Source of the DNA: Iodobacter sp. | Lineage (GTDB): Bacteria > Pseudomonadota > Gammaproteobacteria > Burkholderiales > Chitinibacteraceae | DNA length: 60,496 nucleotides | Direction: 5' to 3' | Assembly: GCF_025352645.1 (NCBI RefSeq) | Contig: NZ_JANXSO010000161.1 | Coordinates: forward strand, 1 to 60,496 | In this document: positions 1 to 9,233 of the stretch, piece after piece | Position numbering within the stretch: position 1 is the first letter of the stretch | How the letters are laid out: every line of letters begins with the position of its first letter | Notes under the pieces: model-generated | What the model saw: only the letters and a program-made list of their open reading frames with translations | The model's database searches: none | Told to the model about the DNA's origin: nothing | Made by a program: the position numbers and the translations under genes

Positions 1-2
1 TG

Positions 3-674
3 GATGTACGGGCGGTGCTCACCCTGCTGGATGCGCGGCATTTGCAAGATAGCCGCTATACCAGCCATGAAACCTGGCGCGATCAGCTGCAATTGGCCGA
101 TGTGATTGTGCTGAGTAAGGCCGATCTGGCTGATGTCGATCAAATGGCCGCAGCGTGGAAAATGGCACAAGCTATGTTCCCGCCAAAGCTCGCCATTGTA
201 GAGGCGGTGCAGGGCGTGTTTGATCCTGCTTTACTGGATTTAGAGCTGCACCCTGAGCGCTGGCCAGCCGCCAGCACGCCTAATACGCATAGCAATAATC
301 TGCGTAAACGGGTTAAACCCGTGGCTGCCGTGGAAGAAGAGTTGGTTTGGCCGATTAAAAAATCCCATTCCGCCTTAGGCTCACATAGTTGTGGCTGGAT
401 TTTTGCCCCGGAAACACTGTTTTTTAGCGCCAAACTCGCTGATTTATTTGATGCGCTATCTAGCCCACAAAGCTTGGGTTTGACCGACCTATCCCGCGCC
501 AAAGGCGTGTTTCATACCGAACGCGATTGGTATCGCTTTGATTGGGTAGACGGCATGCCGGGCGCCACCACTACGGCTTACCGCCGCGATTCGCGTTTTG
601 AAGTGATAGTGAGCAGCGAAACCGTGCCCGATTGGGCGGCGATAGAGACGGCCATCTTGGCCGCTATGATGTGA
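3..674 (+). CDS. CobW/COG0523-family GTPase, 3' part (5' end outside window)
   Basis: The frame is open to the left edge, so the N-terminus with the Walker A motif is missing. What remains begins inside the G domain (VLTLLDARHL) and contains VIVLSKADL, the SKAD form of the NKxD guanine-recognition motif. The C-terminal part carries a CobW_C-like segment (SHSCGWIF, then AKGVFHTERDWYRFDWVDG). COG0523 proteins are P-loop GTPases that act as metal chaperones or insertases, often for zinc or cobalt. The metal here cannot be told. The stop is followed directly by a long inverted repeat. Confidence 0.85.
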   Translation, partial: DVRAVLTLLDARHLQDSRYTSHETWRDQLQLADVIVLSKADLADVDQMAAAWKMAQAMFPPKLAIVEAVQGVFDPALLDLELHPERWPAASTPNTHSNNLRKRVKPVAAVEEELVWPIKKSHSALGSHSCGWIFAPETLFFSAKLADLFDALSSPQSLGLTDLSRAKGVFHTERDWYRFDWVDGMPGATTTAYRRDSRFEVIVSSETVPDWAAIETAILAAMM

Positions 675-680
675 ATTTAT

Positions 681-800
681 AAACCCAAATCTTGAACCAC
701 AGAGGACACAGAGGACACGGAGAAATACCTTCTGTTCTTTTGGTTTTCTCCGTGATCCTCCGTGCCCTCCTAAACTCCGTGGTTTAAGATTTGTGTTTTT
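681..800. repeat. Long inverted repeat, family A copy 1
   Basis: The left arm (681-726) contains repeated CACAGAGGA/CACGGAG words. The right arm (about 742-800) is its imperfect reverse complement (CTCCGTG words), ending in the complement of the leading AAACCCAAATCTTGAACCAC. The element fills the gap between two convergent genes and would fold into one long hairpin. Similar copies lie at 4575-4712, 6491-6548 (half), 7892-8057 and 13805-13917. Confidence 0.85.
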
Positions 801-1552
801 TAGTTTTTATTTCGGCGTAACTCAATCGCATGGGCGTATTTGATGTAGGAGGCGATGGCTTTGCCTAGCGAGATGGCTAATCCATCGTGCCCAGCCAGAA
901 AGCCGAGCTTAATCACATAGTGTTTTAAAAATGAAAACAGGCAGTGAAAGCCAGGCGTGAATGGGCCTATTTTCTTGCTGGTTTTAGCAATGGTCTGTGC
1001 CTGCCACGTGCCGTAAAGACATGCCCGTTTAAAAATATCTGGATAATCTTTATAAGAATAATGAGTAATATGTGCGGGTATTTTTTTTAATGAATTGCTT
1101 TGAATTTTGGTGTGTGCAGCGACAGGTGAAAAATTGACCTGTGTTTTATTAAAAATACGCCGCACATAATCCGGATATTGCCCAGCAAAGCGGGTGGTTT
1201 GATTGCCAATATAATTGCGGCGGCGTGTTTCAATGGCACTGACATTTTGCTGGCTTAAATCAGTATTTTTTAAATAAGCCACCAAATCGTCTTCTAGGCG
1301 CTCATCGGCATCTAAATTAAGCACCCAATCGTGGCGGCAATGCGGTAGACCGACGCTGCGTTGCGGGCCATCACCCAGAAAGGGCTGCGAAATGACGGTA
1401 GCACCTGCTTGCCTTGCTAATTCCACCGTATTATCGCTACTACAAGAATCAACCACCACAATGTCATCGCAAACTTGTTTCATGGAAGCTAAACATTCCA
1501 CAATATTGTGCGCTTCATTAAACGTAATAATTAGACCACTTATTTTTAACAT
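800..1552 (-). CDS. Family 2 glycosyltransferase, LPS-core (WaaE/KdtX-like)
   Basis: A 250-residue GT-A glycosyltransferase. The N-terminus LKISGLIITFNEAHNI is the nucleotide-sugar binding strand, VVVDSCSSDNT follows, and a DxD-type metal motif (DADE) sits at residues 81-84. The C-terminal RRIFNK...AAHTKI region and overall length resemble WaaE/KdtX enzymes that add a sugar to the inner lipopolysaccharide core. I chose the ATG at 1552; an in-frame upstream ATG at 1627 adds 25 residues unlike the family. The gene diverges from the glycosyltransferase/ligase operon at 1692, consistent with a shared role in LPS core assembly. Sugar and linkage cannot be predicted. Confidence 0.8.
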   Translation of the reverse strand: MLKISGLIITFNEAHNIVECLASMKQVCDDIVVVDSCSSDNTVELARQAGATVISQPFLGDGPQRSVGLPHCRHDWVLNLDADERLEDDLVAYLKNTDLSQQNVSAIETRRRNYIGNQTTRFAGQYPDYVRRIFNKTQVNFSPVAAHTKIQSNSLKKIPAHITHYSYKDYPDIFKRACLYGTWQAQTIAKTSKKIGPFTPGFHCLFSFLKHYVIKLGFLAGHDGLAISLGKAIASYIKYAHAIELRRNKN

Positions 1553-1691
1553 TTTGTGCGAGCGTATAAGACGCAAGATAGCTGTATTGAGGCTGCTATA
1601 ATCTCCCGATTGGCTTGTTGCCCGCAAGACTCTATTAACATAATTATTAGATAAATAATGCTTAATAGATCCCCCATTTTACGGACTCCCT

Positions 1692-2558
1692 ATGAAAGTT
1701 AGCGGTTTTACCTTCCTACGCAATGGCACTCTACTTGGCTATCCCTATATTGAAAGTTTAAATAGCTTACTTAGCGTTTGTGATGAAGTGGTCGTAGCTG
1801 TGGGTAAAAGTGATGACGATACTTTAGAGCGTGTGCGCGGCATCAATGATCCCCGTCTCCGAGTGATTGAAACCACCTGGAATGAGGATATGCAAGACCG
1901 TGGTTATGTCTATGCCCAGCAAAAAATGATTGCGCAATTTAATTGCGGCGGCGATTGGGCTTTTTATTTGGAAGGTGATGAAGTGATTCATGAGGACGAT
2001 GCACCACTGATTCGTGCCGCCATGGAAAAACATTTAGCCAATGCCCAGGTAGAAGCGCTGGTGTTTGATTATCACCATTTTTATGGCTGCCCAGATTTAG
2101 TGGCTAAAAGCCCTGCTTGGTATCGCCGTGCGCCTAGAATTATCCGCAATACCATCCGTAGTTGGGCGCCTGATGGCTTGTTCTGGGTGGTGATGCATCA
2201 GAATAAGCGTGGCCGTTACCCAAATGCGGCCTTAGTGGGCTGCCCGATTTATCACTATGGCCACGTGCGCTCTAGCGCCAAAATGAATGAAAAAATTCGC
2301 CAGGTTTCCCGTTATTGGAATCACACGCCCAAGGCGCATGATTACAGTCAGATTGATGCCAGTATTTTGCAGCCCTTTACAGGCAAGCACCCGGCGATTG
2401 TGCAGCCTTGGTTTCAAGATTATGCCGAATTAGTATTCACGGCTGATCCGCAATATCGTTTATCTAAACGCGAAAAGCGTCATCGCTGGCAAATGAAAGT
2501 AGAAAAACTACTGGGCCGCGATTTAACTAAAAAACATTATCGTCTGGTGGTGGCATGA
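1692..2558 (+). CDS. Family 2-like glycosyltransferase
   Basis: A 288-residue protein beginning KVSGFTFLRNG with a strand-turn-strand fold (CDEVVVAVGKSDDDT) and an acidic metal-binding motif EGDE at residues 94-97, in the usual DxD position of GT-A enzymes. A cluster of basic and aromatic residues (WYRRAPRIIRN) follows. It is the first gene of a tight operon: its stop overlaps the ATG of the O-antigen-ligase-like gene (ATGA, 2555-2558). Context points to lipopolysaccharide or surface-glycan synthesis. Acceptor and donor are unknown. Confidence 0.75.
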   Translation: MKVSGFTFLRNGTLLGYPYIESLNSLLSVCDEVVVAVGKSDDDTLERVRGINDPRLRVIETTWNEDMQDRGYVYAQQKMIAQFNCGGDWAFYLEGDEVIHEDDAPLIRAAMEKHLANAQVEALVFDYHHFYGCPDLVAKSPAWYRRAPRIIRNTIRSWAPDGLFWVVMHQNKRGRYPNAALVGCPIYHYGHVRSSAKMNEKIRQVSRYWNHTPKAHDYSQIDASILQPFTGKHPAIVQPWFQDYAELVFTADPQYRLSKREKRHRWQMKVEKLLGRDLTKKHYRLVVA

Positions 2559-3754
2559 ATCTAAATATCGCTCGGCAACCTCTGCTCTGGTTTGCATTTT
2601 TGGCGGGGTTTGCTATTCCTGTTTCAACGGCCATGCAAAATATTAGCGCGGGGGTCTTGGTTTTATTCGCGATTTTTACGCCGGAAATCCGCCAACATAT
2701 TGCTAATGCATTACGCCAGCCTTTGATTCAGGCCTGCCTTTTGATGTATTCGCTGTTTGTATTGGGCGTATTTTGGACCGATGCCTCGATTAACGATGCG
2801 CTTGGTATGTTGCTTAAAATGCGGGCTTATTTATTAGCGCCTTTGTTTTTTGCCGTGTGTACCTTGGCCCCTGTTCGCCAGTATTTATTAACCGGATTTG
2901 GTTTAGGAGCGGTGATTACTCTTGTGCTTTCAATTGGCAGTGGCCTGAGTGGCACGCCTATTATTCAAGGCGCAATCGGTGATTATTCTGTTTTTAGAAC
3001 CCATACCTATCACAGCACCTTTGTGAGTTTTCTTGCCTGCGGTATTGCCGCTTATTGGATGGCAGGGCGCTTGCCTAAGCAATGGCGCTGGCCAGCGGCA
3101 ATCACCATTGCCCTGTGTATTTTTGATGTATTTTTTATGGTGAAAGGGCGCACGGCACAAGTATTACTGCTTTTACTTTTAGGTTTATTAGTGGTGCTAT
3201 GGCAGGGTAGGCGTGGTTTCTTTATTGCGCTGATTGCTGCTGCCGTAATGGGCCCCTTGCTTTATTTAGGCTCCAGTTCATTGCGTACAGGAATGAGCAC
3301 CGTGCAAAGCGATGTGCAAAGCTACGATAAAGGCGATATTGATACTTCGGTAGGCTTGCGATTATTTTTTCATAAAGTAGCTAAAGACTTAATTAAAGAA
3401 GCGCCGGTTTTAGGACACGGCACCGGCAGCTATAAGCAGAATTATTTAAAAAATGCTGGCGATTCGGAAGTGCGCCGCTCTTTTGCTAATCCGCATAATG
3501 ATTATTTATGGCTGGGTGTAGAGCTGGGTATTGTGGGGATGTTGTCCTTGGTTTTAGTTTTACTCGCTACAGCAAAACAAGCATGGAATACCATTTCGGC
3601 TGAGCGCTGGTTGGGCTTGGTGCTGATGTGCTCTTATGGCATATCGACTTTAGCCAATTCCTTTTTTACCGATAATATTACGGGCTTGGCTTATGTTTTA
3701 TTGGCTTGCGCCTTGTTGGCGGGCACCAGTTTTCAGCGTAAGGTTTCTTTATGA
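2555..3754 (+). CDS. O-antigen ligase / polymerase family membrane protein
   Basis: A 399-residue polytopic inner-membrane protein with about ten to twelve hydrophobic segments. The Wzy_C (PF04932) signature is visible near the C-terminus: HGTGSYKQ, then NPHNDYLWLGVELGIVG, which follows the large periplasmic loop where ligases carry a conserved His. Such proteins join O-antigen to lipid A-core in the periplasm (WaaL) or polymerise O-units (Wzy). Sequence alone does not separate the two. It overlaps both neighbours by 4 bp, so the three genes are co-translated. Its position between two glycosyltransferases favours a WaaL role (inference). Confidence 0.8.
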   Translation: MNLNIARQPLLWFAFLAGFAIPVSTAMQNISAGVLVLFAIFTPEIRQHIANALRQPLIQACLLMYSLFVLGVFWTDASINDALGMLLKMRAYLLAPLFFAVCTLAPVRQYLLTGFGLGAVITLVLSIGSGLSGTPIIQGAIGDYSVFRTHTYHSTFVSFLACGIAAYWMAGRLPKQWRWPAAITIALCIFDVFFMVKGRTAQVLLLLLLGLLVVLWQGRRGFFIALIAAAVMGPLLYLGSSSLRTGMSTVQSDVQSYDKGDIDTSVGLRLFFHKVAKDLIKEAPVLGHGTGSYKQNYLKNAGDSEVRRSFANPHNDYLWLGVELGIVGMLSLVLVLLATAKQAWNTISAERWLGLVLMCSYGISTLANSFFTDNITGLAYVLLACALLAGTSFQRKVSL

Positions 3755-4566
3755 TTAGCATTATTACAGCCATCCATAATCAATTAGCCGTGAATCAATT
3801 ATTCTGGGAAAACCTGCAGCGCTATACCCAGCACCCTTTTGAGCTGATTATTATTGATAATGGCTCAAATGACGGCAGTGCTGAATTCTTTGATTCGGTG
3901 GGCGCAACCGTGATTCGTAATCACGCTAATTACGCCTATCCGCATAGCCAGAATCAAGGGATTGCCATTGCAAAATATGACTGGCTTGCTTTTCTAAATA
4001 ATGACATTATCGTATCCCCCCAATGGGACGCAAAGCTAATCGCATCCATGGAGGCGAATGGTTTAGAAGTCGCCACGGTATGTGGAATTGAGCAAATTGA
4101 AAATGCGCAGGCCACTAAAAAATTAAAGCATCGCTGGCAAAAAATTAAAAATCTATTGGGTTTATTTGGCTTTAACCGCATAACGCTCAGTTGGATGCAT
4201 AAATTAATGTATCGTAACTGGGAGGCTTTTTGTCTGGATAGACAAAATCGGTTTAAGCATCAGGTGAAAGAAGGCTTTGTTGGCAATACAGTAATGATAG
4301 CCCGTAGTGCATTGGCTAAAATTGGTTTGTGGGATGAGCGCATTCAGGCCGCAGATTTTGATTTATATTTGCGCACTAAAAAGCGTGAGCAAGAAGAGGG
4401 CGATATGCGCGCCATGCATGTTTGCTTGGATGTTTTTATCCACCACTATATTCGCCTCACCATGAAAGCAGGCTATCCGCCATTTGCTGACCGTGATCAG
4501 CTGATTGGTCTGGAAGATAAATGGACCGAAGCTGAGCGGGCGCAATTACAGCAATTAAATAAATAA
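3751..4566 (+). CDS. Family 2 glycosyltransferase
   Basis: A 271-residue enzyme with a canonical GT2 N-terminus: ISIITAIHNQ, then LIIIDNGSNDGS, NQGIAIAKYDWLAFLNND with a DxD-like NND at residues 83-85. The region GFVGNTVMIARSALAKIGLWDERIQAADFDLYLR matches the acceptor-side part of rhamnosyl/galactosyl-type GT2 proteins. It is the last gene of the three-gene glycan operon. Its ATG overlaps the preceding stop, and a family A inverted repeat follows 10 bp downstream. Sugar specificity is unknown. Confidence 0.8.
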   Translation: MISIITAIHNQLAVNQLFWENLQRYTQHPFELIIIDNGSNDGSAEFFDSVGATVIRNHANYAYPHSQNQGIAIAKYDWLAFLNNDIIVSPQWDAKLIASMEANGLEVATVCGIEQIENAQATKKLKHRWQKIKNLLGLFGFNRITLSWMHKLMYRNWEAFCLDRQNRFKHQVKEGFVGNTVMIARSALAKIGLWDERIQAADFDLYLRTKKREQEEGDMRAMHVCLDVFIHHYIRLTMKAGYPPFADRDQLIGLEDKWTEAERAQLQQLNK

Positions 4567-4574
4567 GGGCTTAA

Positions 4575-4712
4575 AATCCAAATCTTAAACCACGGAGCAC
4601 ACAGAGAGCACGGAGTTTCACGGAGAAAACCTTTAGAGAAATTTATATTTTTTCACTCTCGTTTTTGCCTTTCTCCGTGTGCTCCATGTTGAAGGTTTAT
4701 GGTTTGTGGACT
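4575..4712. repeat. Long inverted repeat, family A copy 2
   Basis: The left arm (4575-4634) reads as repeated CACGGAG/CACAGAG words ending in GGAGAAAACC. The right arm (about 4670-4712) carries TTTCTCCGTGTGCTCC and TTTATGGTTTGTGG, its imperfect complement. The element sits between the glycosyltransferase stop and the metX start. Confidence 0.8.
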
Positions 4713-4744
4713 GTAGTTTGGGCTTTTTAGACTTGGGAAAAACA

Positions 4745-5884
4745 ATGCAGCTACCTCGCAGCGTTGGTTTAGTCACCGCTCAAAAAGCGGTTTTTGACGA
4801 GCCAATTACATTAGCTTCCGGCGCTATCCTGCCGTATTACGAGTTGGTTTATGAAACCTATGGCACGCTGAATGCCGATGCATCGAATGCCATTCTGGTT
4901 TGCCACGCCCTTTCTGGAAATCATCATGTAGCTGGCCGTTATACGGTTGATGATAAAAATCCAGGTTGGTGGGATACCATGATTGGCCCGGGTAAGCCCA
5001 TCGATACTGATAAATTTTTTGTGATTGGTTTAAATAATCTGGGTGGCTGTCATGGCTCAACCGGGCCTTCCTCGATTAACCCCGCTACGGGTCAGCCCTA
5101 TGGTTCAACTTTCCCGCTGGTGCTGGTGCGTGATTGGGTAGAAACGCAAAAAAGACTGGCTGATCGGCTTGGTATCCAGCAATTTGCTGCGGTGATTGGC
5201 GGCAGCTTGGGTGGCATGCAAGCACTGCGCTGGTCCATTACCCATCCAGAACGAATTCGCCATTGCTTGGTGATTGCCTCTGCGCCTAAATTAACCGCGC
5301 AAAATATTGCCTTTAATGATGTGGCCCGCCAAGCCATTCTGACCGATCCTGATTTTCATGGTGGCGATTATTATCAGCACAATACATTGCCACGCCGTGG
5401 CCTGCGATTGGCCCGAATGTTGGGGCATATCACCTATTTAAGCGACGATGGCATGGGCGAGAAATTTGGCCGCCTGCTGCGTTCGGGTGAATATAAATAC
5501 GGCTTTGAAGTGGAATTCGAAATCGAATCGTATTTGCGCTATCAAGGCGATAAATTTGCCGAAATATTTGATGCTAATACTTATTTATTGATGACCAAGG
5601 CGCTCGATTACTTTGATCCAGCGCGTCATTACAATAATGATTTAGTCGCGGCTTTAAGCGAAGCTAAAGCGCAATTCTTGGTCGTCTCATTTACCACCGA
5701 TTGGCGTTTTTCCCCTGCTCGTTCTAAAGAAATTGTAAAAGCTTTACTCGCGGCTAAGCGCCAGGTTTCTTATGCAGAAATTGAATCAGAACATGGGCAT
5801 GATGCCTTCTTAATGGAAGACGCTCCTTATCATTCTATTATGCGGAACTATATGCAGCGGATTGCTAAGGAGATTGCCCAATGA
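4745..5884 (+). CDS. metX: Homoserine O-acyltransferase MetX
   Basis: An alpha/beta hydrolase-fold acyltransferase, 379 residues, that activates homoserine in methionine synthesis. The nucleophile elbow [10 protein letters not shown] places the catalytic Ser at 154. Asp319 (TTDWRF) and His352 (EHGHDAFL) complete the triad. Oxyanion segments ALSGNHH and GPSSINP are present. I chose ATG 4745; an in-frame ATG at 4679 would add residues translated from the upstream repeat. Betaproteobacterial MetX proteins are often succinyltransferases (metXS), so acyl donor is uncertain. The stop overlaps metW (ATGA), the usual metX-metW arrangement. Confidence 0.95.
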   Translation: MQLPRSVGLVTAQKAVFDEPITLASGAILPYYELVYETYGTLNADASNAILVCHALSGNHHVAGRYTVDDKNPGWWDTMIGPGKPIDTDKFFVIGLNNLGGCHGSTGPSSINPATGQPYGSTFPLVLVRDWVETQKRLADRLGIQQFAAVIGGSLGGMQALRWSITHPERIRHCLVIASAPKLTAQNIAFNDVARQAILTDPDFHGGDYYQHNTLPRRGLRLARMLGHITYLSDDGMGEKFGRLLRSGEYKYGFEVEFEIESYLRYQGDKFAEIFDANTYLLMTKALDYFDPARHYNNDLVAALSEAKAQFLVVSFTTDWRFSPARSKEIVKALLAAKRQVSYAEIESEHGHDAFLMEDAPYHSIMRNYMQRIAKEIAQ

Positions 5885-6477
5885 GCGAGCTAAAAACTTT
5901 ACGCCCTGATTTGCAATATATTGCCGATTGGATTCCCCCACAATCTAGGGTATTGGATTTAGGCTGTGGCGATGGCGAATTGCTGGCCTGGCTGGCGGCT
6001 AAAAAAGAAGTCAGCGGCTATGGCGTTGAAATTGATGTCAATGGCGTGGTGGGCTGCGTGGCCAATGGTGTAAATGTAATTCAAAGCGATATGGAAAGTG
6101 GCTTATCGACTTTTGAAGACCATTCCTTTGATTATGTGGTGCTTTCGCTCACGATTCAGGCTATGCACAATATTGAAGGTATTTTGCAAGAAATGGTGCG
6201 GGTGGGTAAAACCGGTATCGTCACCTTTCCTAATTTTGGTTTCTGGGAAAACCGCTGGCAAATTCTAATGGGCCGTATGCCGGTATCAGAAACGATTCCA
6301 TTCGAGTGGTATAACACGCCTAATATTCACTTTTGCACCGTGAATGATTTTGCAAAGTTATTGAATAAATTAGGCTTAAAAATCGATCACCAATTGGTAT
6401 TGAATCAGGGCGAAAAAGTAGAGTTTCTACCTAATCTACTCGGTAGCTTGGCTTTGGTTAGGTTTAATAAAATTTAA
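5881..6477 (+). CDS. metW: Methionine biosynthesis protein MetW
   Basis: A 198-residue class I methyltransferase-like protein. SAM motif I is [14 protein letters not shown], followed by YGVEID, and [12 protein letters not shown] is the post-motif typical of MetW. In bacteria with MetX, MetW is the second gene and is needed for full homoserine acyltransferase function. The ATG lies inside the metX stop (5881-5884), indicating translational coupling. Confidence 0.95.
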   Translation: MSELKTLRPDLQYIADWIPPQSRVLDLGCGDGELLAWLAAKKEVSGYGVEIDVNGVVGCVANGVNVIQSDMESGLSTFEDHSFDYVVLSLTIQAMHNIEGILQEMVRVGKTGIVTFPNFGFWENRWQILMGRMPVSETIPFEWYNTPNIHFCTVNDFAKLLNKLGLKIDHQLVLNQGEKVEFLPNLLGSLALVRFNKI

Positions 6478-6490
6478 TCGTGATTTAAGC

Positions 6491-6548
6491 AAACCCAGAT
6501 CTTGAAACACGGAGGACACAGAGAGCACGGAGTTTCACGGAGAAAACC
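6491..6548. repeat. Family A repeat, left arm only (copy 3)
   Basis: Matches the left arms of the other copies (AAACCCAGATCTTGAAACAC, then CACGGAG/CACAGAG words and GGAGAAAACC). No matching right arm follows, so this copy is truncated or solo. Confidence 0.8.
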
Positions 6549-6626
6549 ATTTTGAACTAAGCCGTTCATTGGGCTTTGAGTAGTTTCAATTTCAGCTAAA
6601 TGGATTTATATCGCAACTCTCAGCAC

Positions 6627-6860
6627 AGGGCTTAAAAAGCCTCTTGAAGCACGCCGAAGTGAGGAATAAGCGGCTTGGGGTTTCGGAAAAGGGGTAGCGG
6701 GCTTGCTCCCGAGCAGCCTTTTTCGCTGAGCCGATTATCCGCAGCGAGGGGCCTTCGTGCTTTTGAGTTTGCGGTTTTGCTTCCTTTCTTGGCCGTTCAA
6801 GAAAGGGAGTCCCCGCGGGGATCCCGCACCAAAATCATCGTGCCGAAGGCACTAAAAAGA
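6627..6860. repeat. Family B structured repeat, copy 1 (~234 bp)
   Basis: Nearly identical in order and length to 18381-18612. It starts AGGGCTTAAAAAG and ends GTGCCGAAGGCACTAAAAAG. Internal complementary blocks suggest a folded unit: GAAGCACG...GAAG near the left pairs with CTTCGTGCTT near the right, and CGGCTTGG (6671-6678) pairs with CTGAGCCG (6726-6733). Short hairpins CGGG/CCCG and GTGCCGAAGGCAC lie within it. It sits immediately upstream of the Gfo/Idh/MocA gene. Confidence 0.85.
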
Positions 6861-6902
6861 CAAGAACTGTGTAACACCAGTTACTACATACAAAGGCGCT
6901 CA

Positions 6903-7880
6903 ATGACTATTCGTTTTGGGATTATCGGCACTGGCCATATCGCTCATCGCTTTGCTCAGGGTTTGGCTTTTATTTCGGGCGAGGCCCAGCTTGCTGCGGT
7001 GTGGAACCGCAATCAGGCTAAGGCGGCGGCTTTTGCGGATCAGTATGGTGGGGTGGTGCATCAAAGCGTGGATGATTTGCTCGCTAGCGATATCGACGCG
7101 GTGTATATCGCCACGCCACATACCAGCCATGCGGCATACAGCATCGCTGCTATGCAGGCAGGTAAAGCAGTGCTGTGTGAAAAGCCTGCGGCGACTAGCC
7201 TTGCCGAGCTGGAACGCGTGCTGGCTGTGGCGACACAAACCGGCCAGTTGTTTATGGAGGCGATGAAACCTGGGTTTTATCCTCTGTATCAGCAGCTGCG
7301 TGAACATTTATTGGATGATCCGATCGGGCCGGTGGCTTTTGTACGCTGCGGCTTTGCTAACCCGAATGTAAGCGCGGATCATGCGGTGCTTAAGCCCTCT
7401 ATGGCGGGTGGTGGCCTGCTGGATATTGGTATTTATGGTGCTTTCTTAGCGGTAGACTGGCTGGGTGATGTAGAGGAAGTACAGACTCTGGGCCGGTTAA
7501 AAGGCGGTGTGGATACCTTTGCCAGTTTAAATAGCCAGCACCGCGCAGGGATTAGCCAGCTGTATTGTGGGCTTGATTTAGCTGGATCTGGCGAGGCGCT
7601 GCTGGCAGGCCCAGATGGGTATGTGGTTTTGGATGAAAAATGGTGGAACCCGACGGGCGCGACCATTTTTTATAAAGATGGCCGTAAAGTCAGGCTGGAA
7701 AAACCAGCTTTAGGGTCGGGCCTGCAATACGAAGCCGCCCATTTTTACCATTTATTGAGCACCGGCCAAAGCGAAAGCCCGCTAATGCCCTATGCCCATT
7801 CCAGAGCCATGATAGCTATGATGGACGCAGCCAGAGCCGAGCTAGGCCTAGTCTATCCGTTTGAAGTAACAGGCCGCTAA
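6903..7880 (+). CDS. Gfo/Idh/MocA family NAD(P)-dependent oxidoreductase
   Basis: A 325-residue dehydrogenase-like protein. The N-terminal Rossmann fold has IRFGIIGTGHIAHRFA (GxGxxA-type dinucleotide binding), and CEKPAATS carries the conserved EKP motif whose Lys contacts cofactor and substrate. The C-terminal domain contains GGGLLDIGIYG. Family members oxidise or reduce sugars, inositols or trans-dihydrodiols; the substrate here is unknown. I chose ATG 6903 because the Rossmann motif starts right there and the longer frame runs into repeat sequence. It is monocistronic, with family A copy 4 directly after it. Confidence 0.85.
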   Translation: MTIRFGIIGTGHIAHRFAQGLAFISGEAQLAAVWNRNQAKAAAFADQYGGVVHQSVDDLLASDIDAVYIATPHTSHAAYSIAAMQAGKAVLCEKPAATSLAELERVLAVATQTGQLFMEAMKPGFYPLYQQLREHLLDDPIGPVAFVRCGFANPNVSADHAVLKPSMAGGGLLDIGIYGAFLAVDWLGDVEEVQTLGRLKGGVDTFASLNSQHRAGISQLYCGLDLAGSGEALLAGPDGYVVLDEKWWNPTGATIFYKDGRKVRLEKPALGSGLQYEAAHFYHLLSTGQSESPLMPYAHSRAMIAMMDAARAELGLVYPFEVTGR

Positions 7881-7891
7881 TCTCTATTAAT

Positions 7892-8057
7892 AAACCCAAA
7901 TCTTGAAACACGGAGGGCACAGAGAACACGGAGTCTCACGAAGAAAACCAATCAATTTCATTTCAAATGATGAAGCTAAATAATCGTCATTCACGTTTGC
8001 TTTTCTCCGTGGCTCTCTGTGTTCTCCTTAACTCCGTGTTTCAAGATTTGGGTTTTT
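7892..8057. repeat. Long inverted repeat, family A copy 4 (most complete)
   Basis: The left arm (7892-7949) begins AAACCCAAATCTTGAAACAC. The right arm (about 8000-8057) ends GTGTTTCAAGATTTGGGTTT, an exact complement of that beginning apart from length. Arms are about 58 nt with a ~50 nt centre. It occupies the whole space between the oxidoreductase and the carboxypeptidase. Confidence 0.9.
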
Positions 8058-8091
8058 TTAGCTTCAATATTTTCTATTTTAGGATCGCATT

Positions 8092-9225
8092 ATGTTAAAA
8101 ATTTCCAGCCAGTTTGATTCTGGCGCGATTGAAGTGGTCAGCCTTGCTGATGCACAAAACATTCATCTGAATATCCGTAGTGATAATGCTTCGCCATTTA
8201 GCCAGTGGTTTCACTTTCGGCTGCTTGGCGCTAAAGACCAAGACTGTGTGATTCATTTTGATAATGCAGCCAGCAGTGCTTATCCCGATGGCTGGCCTGA
8301 TTATAATGCCGTGGCCAGTTACGACACCGAGAACTGGTTCCGCGTGGCCAGTGATTACGATGGCAAAACTTTGCGCATCCACCATCGCCCAGAGCGTGAA
8401 TCGGTGTTCTACGCTTACTTTGAGCCTTACTCTTGGGAGCGCCATATGCGCTTGATTGGCGAGGCGGTAGAAGCTTCTCCCCTGTGTGAGTTGGTGCATT
8501 TAGGTAGCACGCTGGATGGCCGTGATATGGATTTGCTGCGCGTTGGTGTGGAAATGCCAGGTAAGAAAAAGATCTGGATTACGGCGCGCCAGCACCCTGG
8601 TGAATCAATGGCGGAGTGGTTTGTTGAAGGCCTACTGGAAACACTGCTCGACCCAGAAAATAGCGTAGCCCGTGTGCTGTTGGAAAAAGCCGTGTTCTAT
8701 ATTGTGCCAAACATGAACCCAGATGGCAGCGTGCGCGGTAATTTGCGTACCAATGCGGCGGGGGCCAATTTGAACCGTGAATGGTCAACGCCAAGCATGG
8801 AGCGCAGCCCAGAAGTCTTCTTGGTGCGCCAGATGATGCTGGAAACCGGTATCGATGCCTTTTTGGATGTGCACGGTGATGAGGCGATTCCGCATAATTT
8901 TGTGGCGGGCTGTGACGACAACGCATCGTTTTCTAAGCACCAAGACGCGCTGCAAACGGCATTTAAAGCCTCATGGCTGGCGACTTGCCCAGATTTTCAG
9001 ACTGAATTTGGCTATGAAAAAGGCAAGTTTGGCCCAGAAACACTCACCATTGGCACCAACTGGGTAGGCGATGCTTTTGATTGCTTGGCTTACACCATTG
9101 AAATGCCATTTAAAGACACCGCAAAACGCCCATTGCCCGAAGTGGGTTGGAACGGCGAGCGTAGCCGTCAATTTGGCGCTAGCGTATTGCTGCCTTTGCT
9201 AGCGGTTGTGGATAAGTTAAGGTAA
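8092..9225 (+). CDS. M14-family zinc carboxypeptidase, cytosolic (CCP-like) type
   Basis: A 377-residue metallocarboxypeptidase without a signal peptide. The N-terminal ~120 residues form the beta-rich domain typical of cytosolic carboxypeptidases (SQWFHFRLLG...YFEPYSWERH). The catalytic domain then has zinc ligands His168 and Glu171 in RQHPGES and His261 in DVHGDE, with the likely catalytic Glu337 in YTIEMPF. NPDGSVRGNLR and ANLNREW are substrate-binding motifs of the family. Eukaryotic relatives remove C-terminal glutamates from tubulin; bacterial substrates are unknown. It is monocistronic, between a family A repeat and a GTGGGCAC hairpin. Confidence 0.9.
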   Translation: MLKISSQFDSGAIEVVSLADAQNIHLNIRSDNASPFSQWFHFRLLGAKDQDCVIHFDNAASSAYPDGWPDYNAVASYDTENWFRVASDYDGKTLRIHHRPERESVFYAYFEPYSWERHMRLIGEAVEASPLCELVHLGSTLDGRDMDLLRVGVEMPGKKKIWITARQHPGESMAEWFVEGLLETLLDPENSVARVLLEKAVFYIVPNMNPDGSVRGNLRTNAAGANLNREWSTPSMERSPEVFLVRQMMLETGIDAFLDVHGDEAIPHNFVAGCDDNASFSKHQDALQTAFKASWLATCPDFQTEFGYEKGKFGPETLTIGTNWVGDAFDCLAYTIEMPFKDTAKRPLPEVGWNGERSRQFGASVLLPLLAVVDKLR

Positions 9226-9233
9226 TTAAGATC

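Larger units (their letters stand above)
6478..6902. other. Intergenic region filled by two repeats
   Basis: No gene is supported here. The first part holds a half copy of the family A repeat (6491-6548), then about 75 bp of unremarkable sequence. The remainder is copy 1 of family B (6627-6860). An ATG-initiated extension of the following oxidoreductase from 6675 runs through family B and is rejected. Confidence 0.7.

Noticed and set aside
681-800. Quasi-periodic CACGGAG words as a CRISPR array
   Set aside because: Units are short, degenerate and without unique spacers; the whole is an inverted, not direct, repeat, and no cas genes are present.
6675-6902. 76-residue N-terminal extension of the Gfo/Idh/MocA oxidoreductase
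   Set aside because: It translates the family B repeat; the Rossmann motif starts at ATG 6903.
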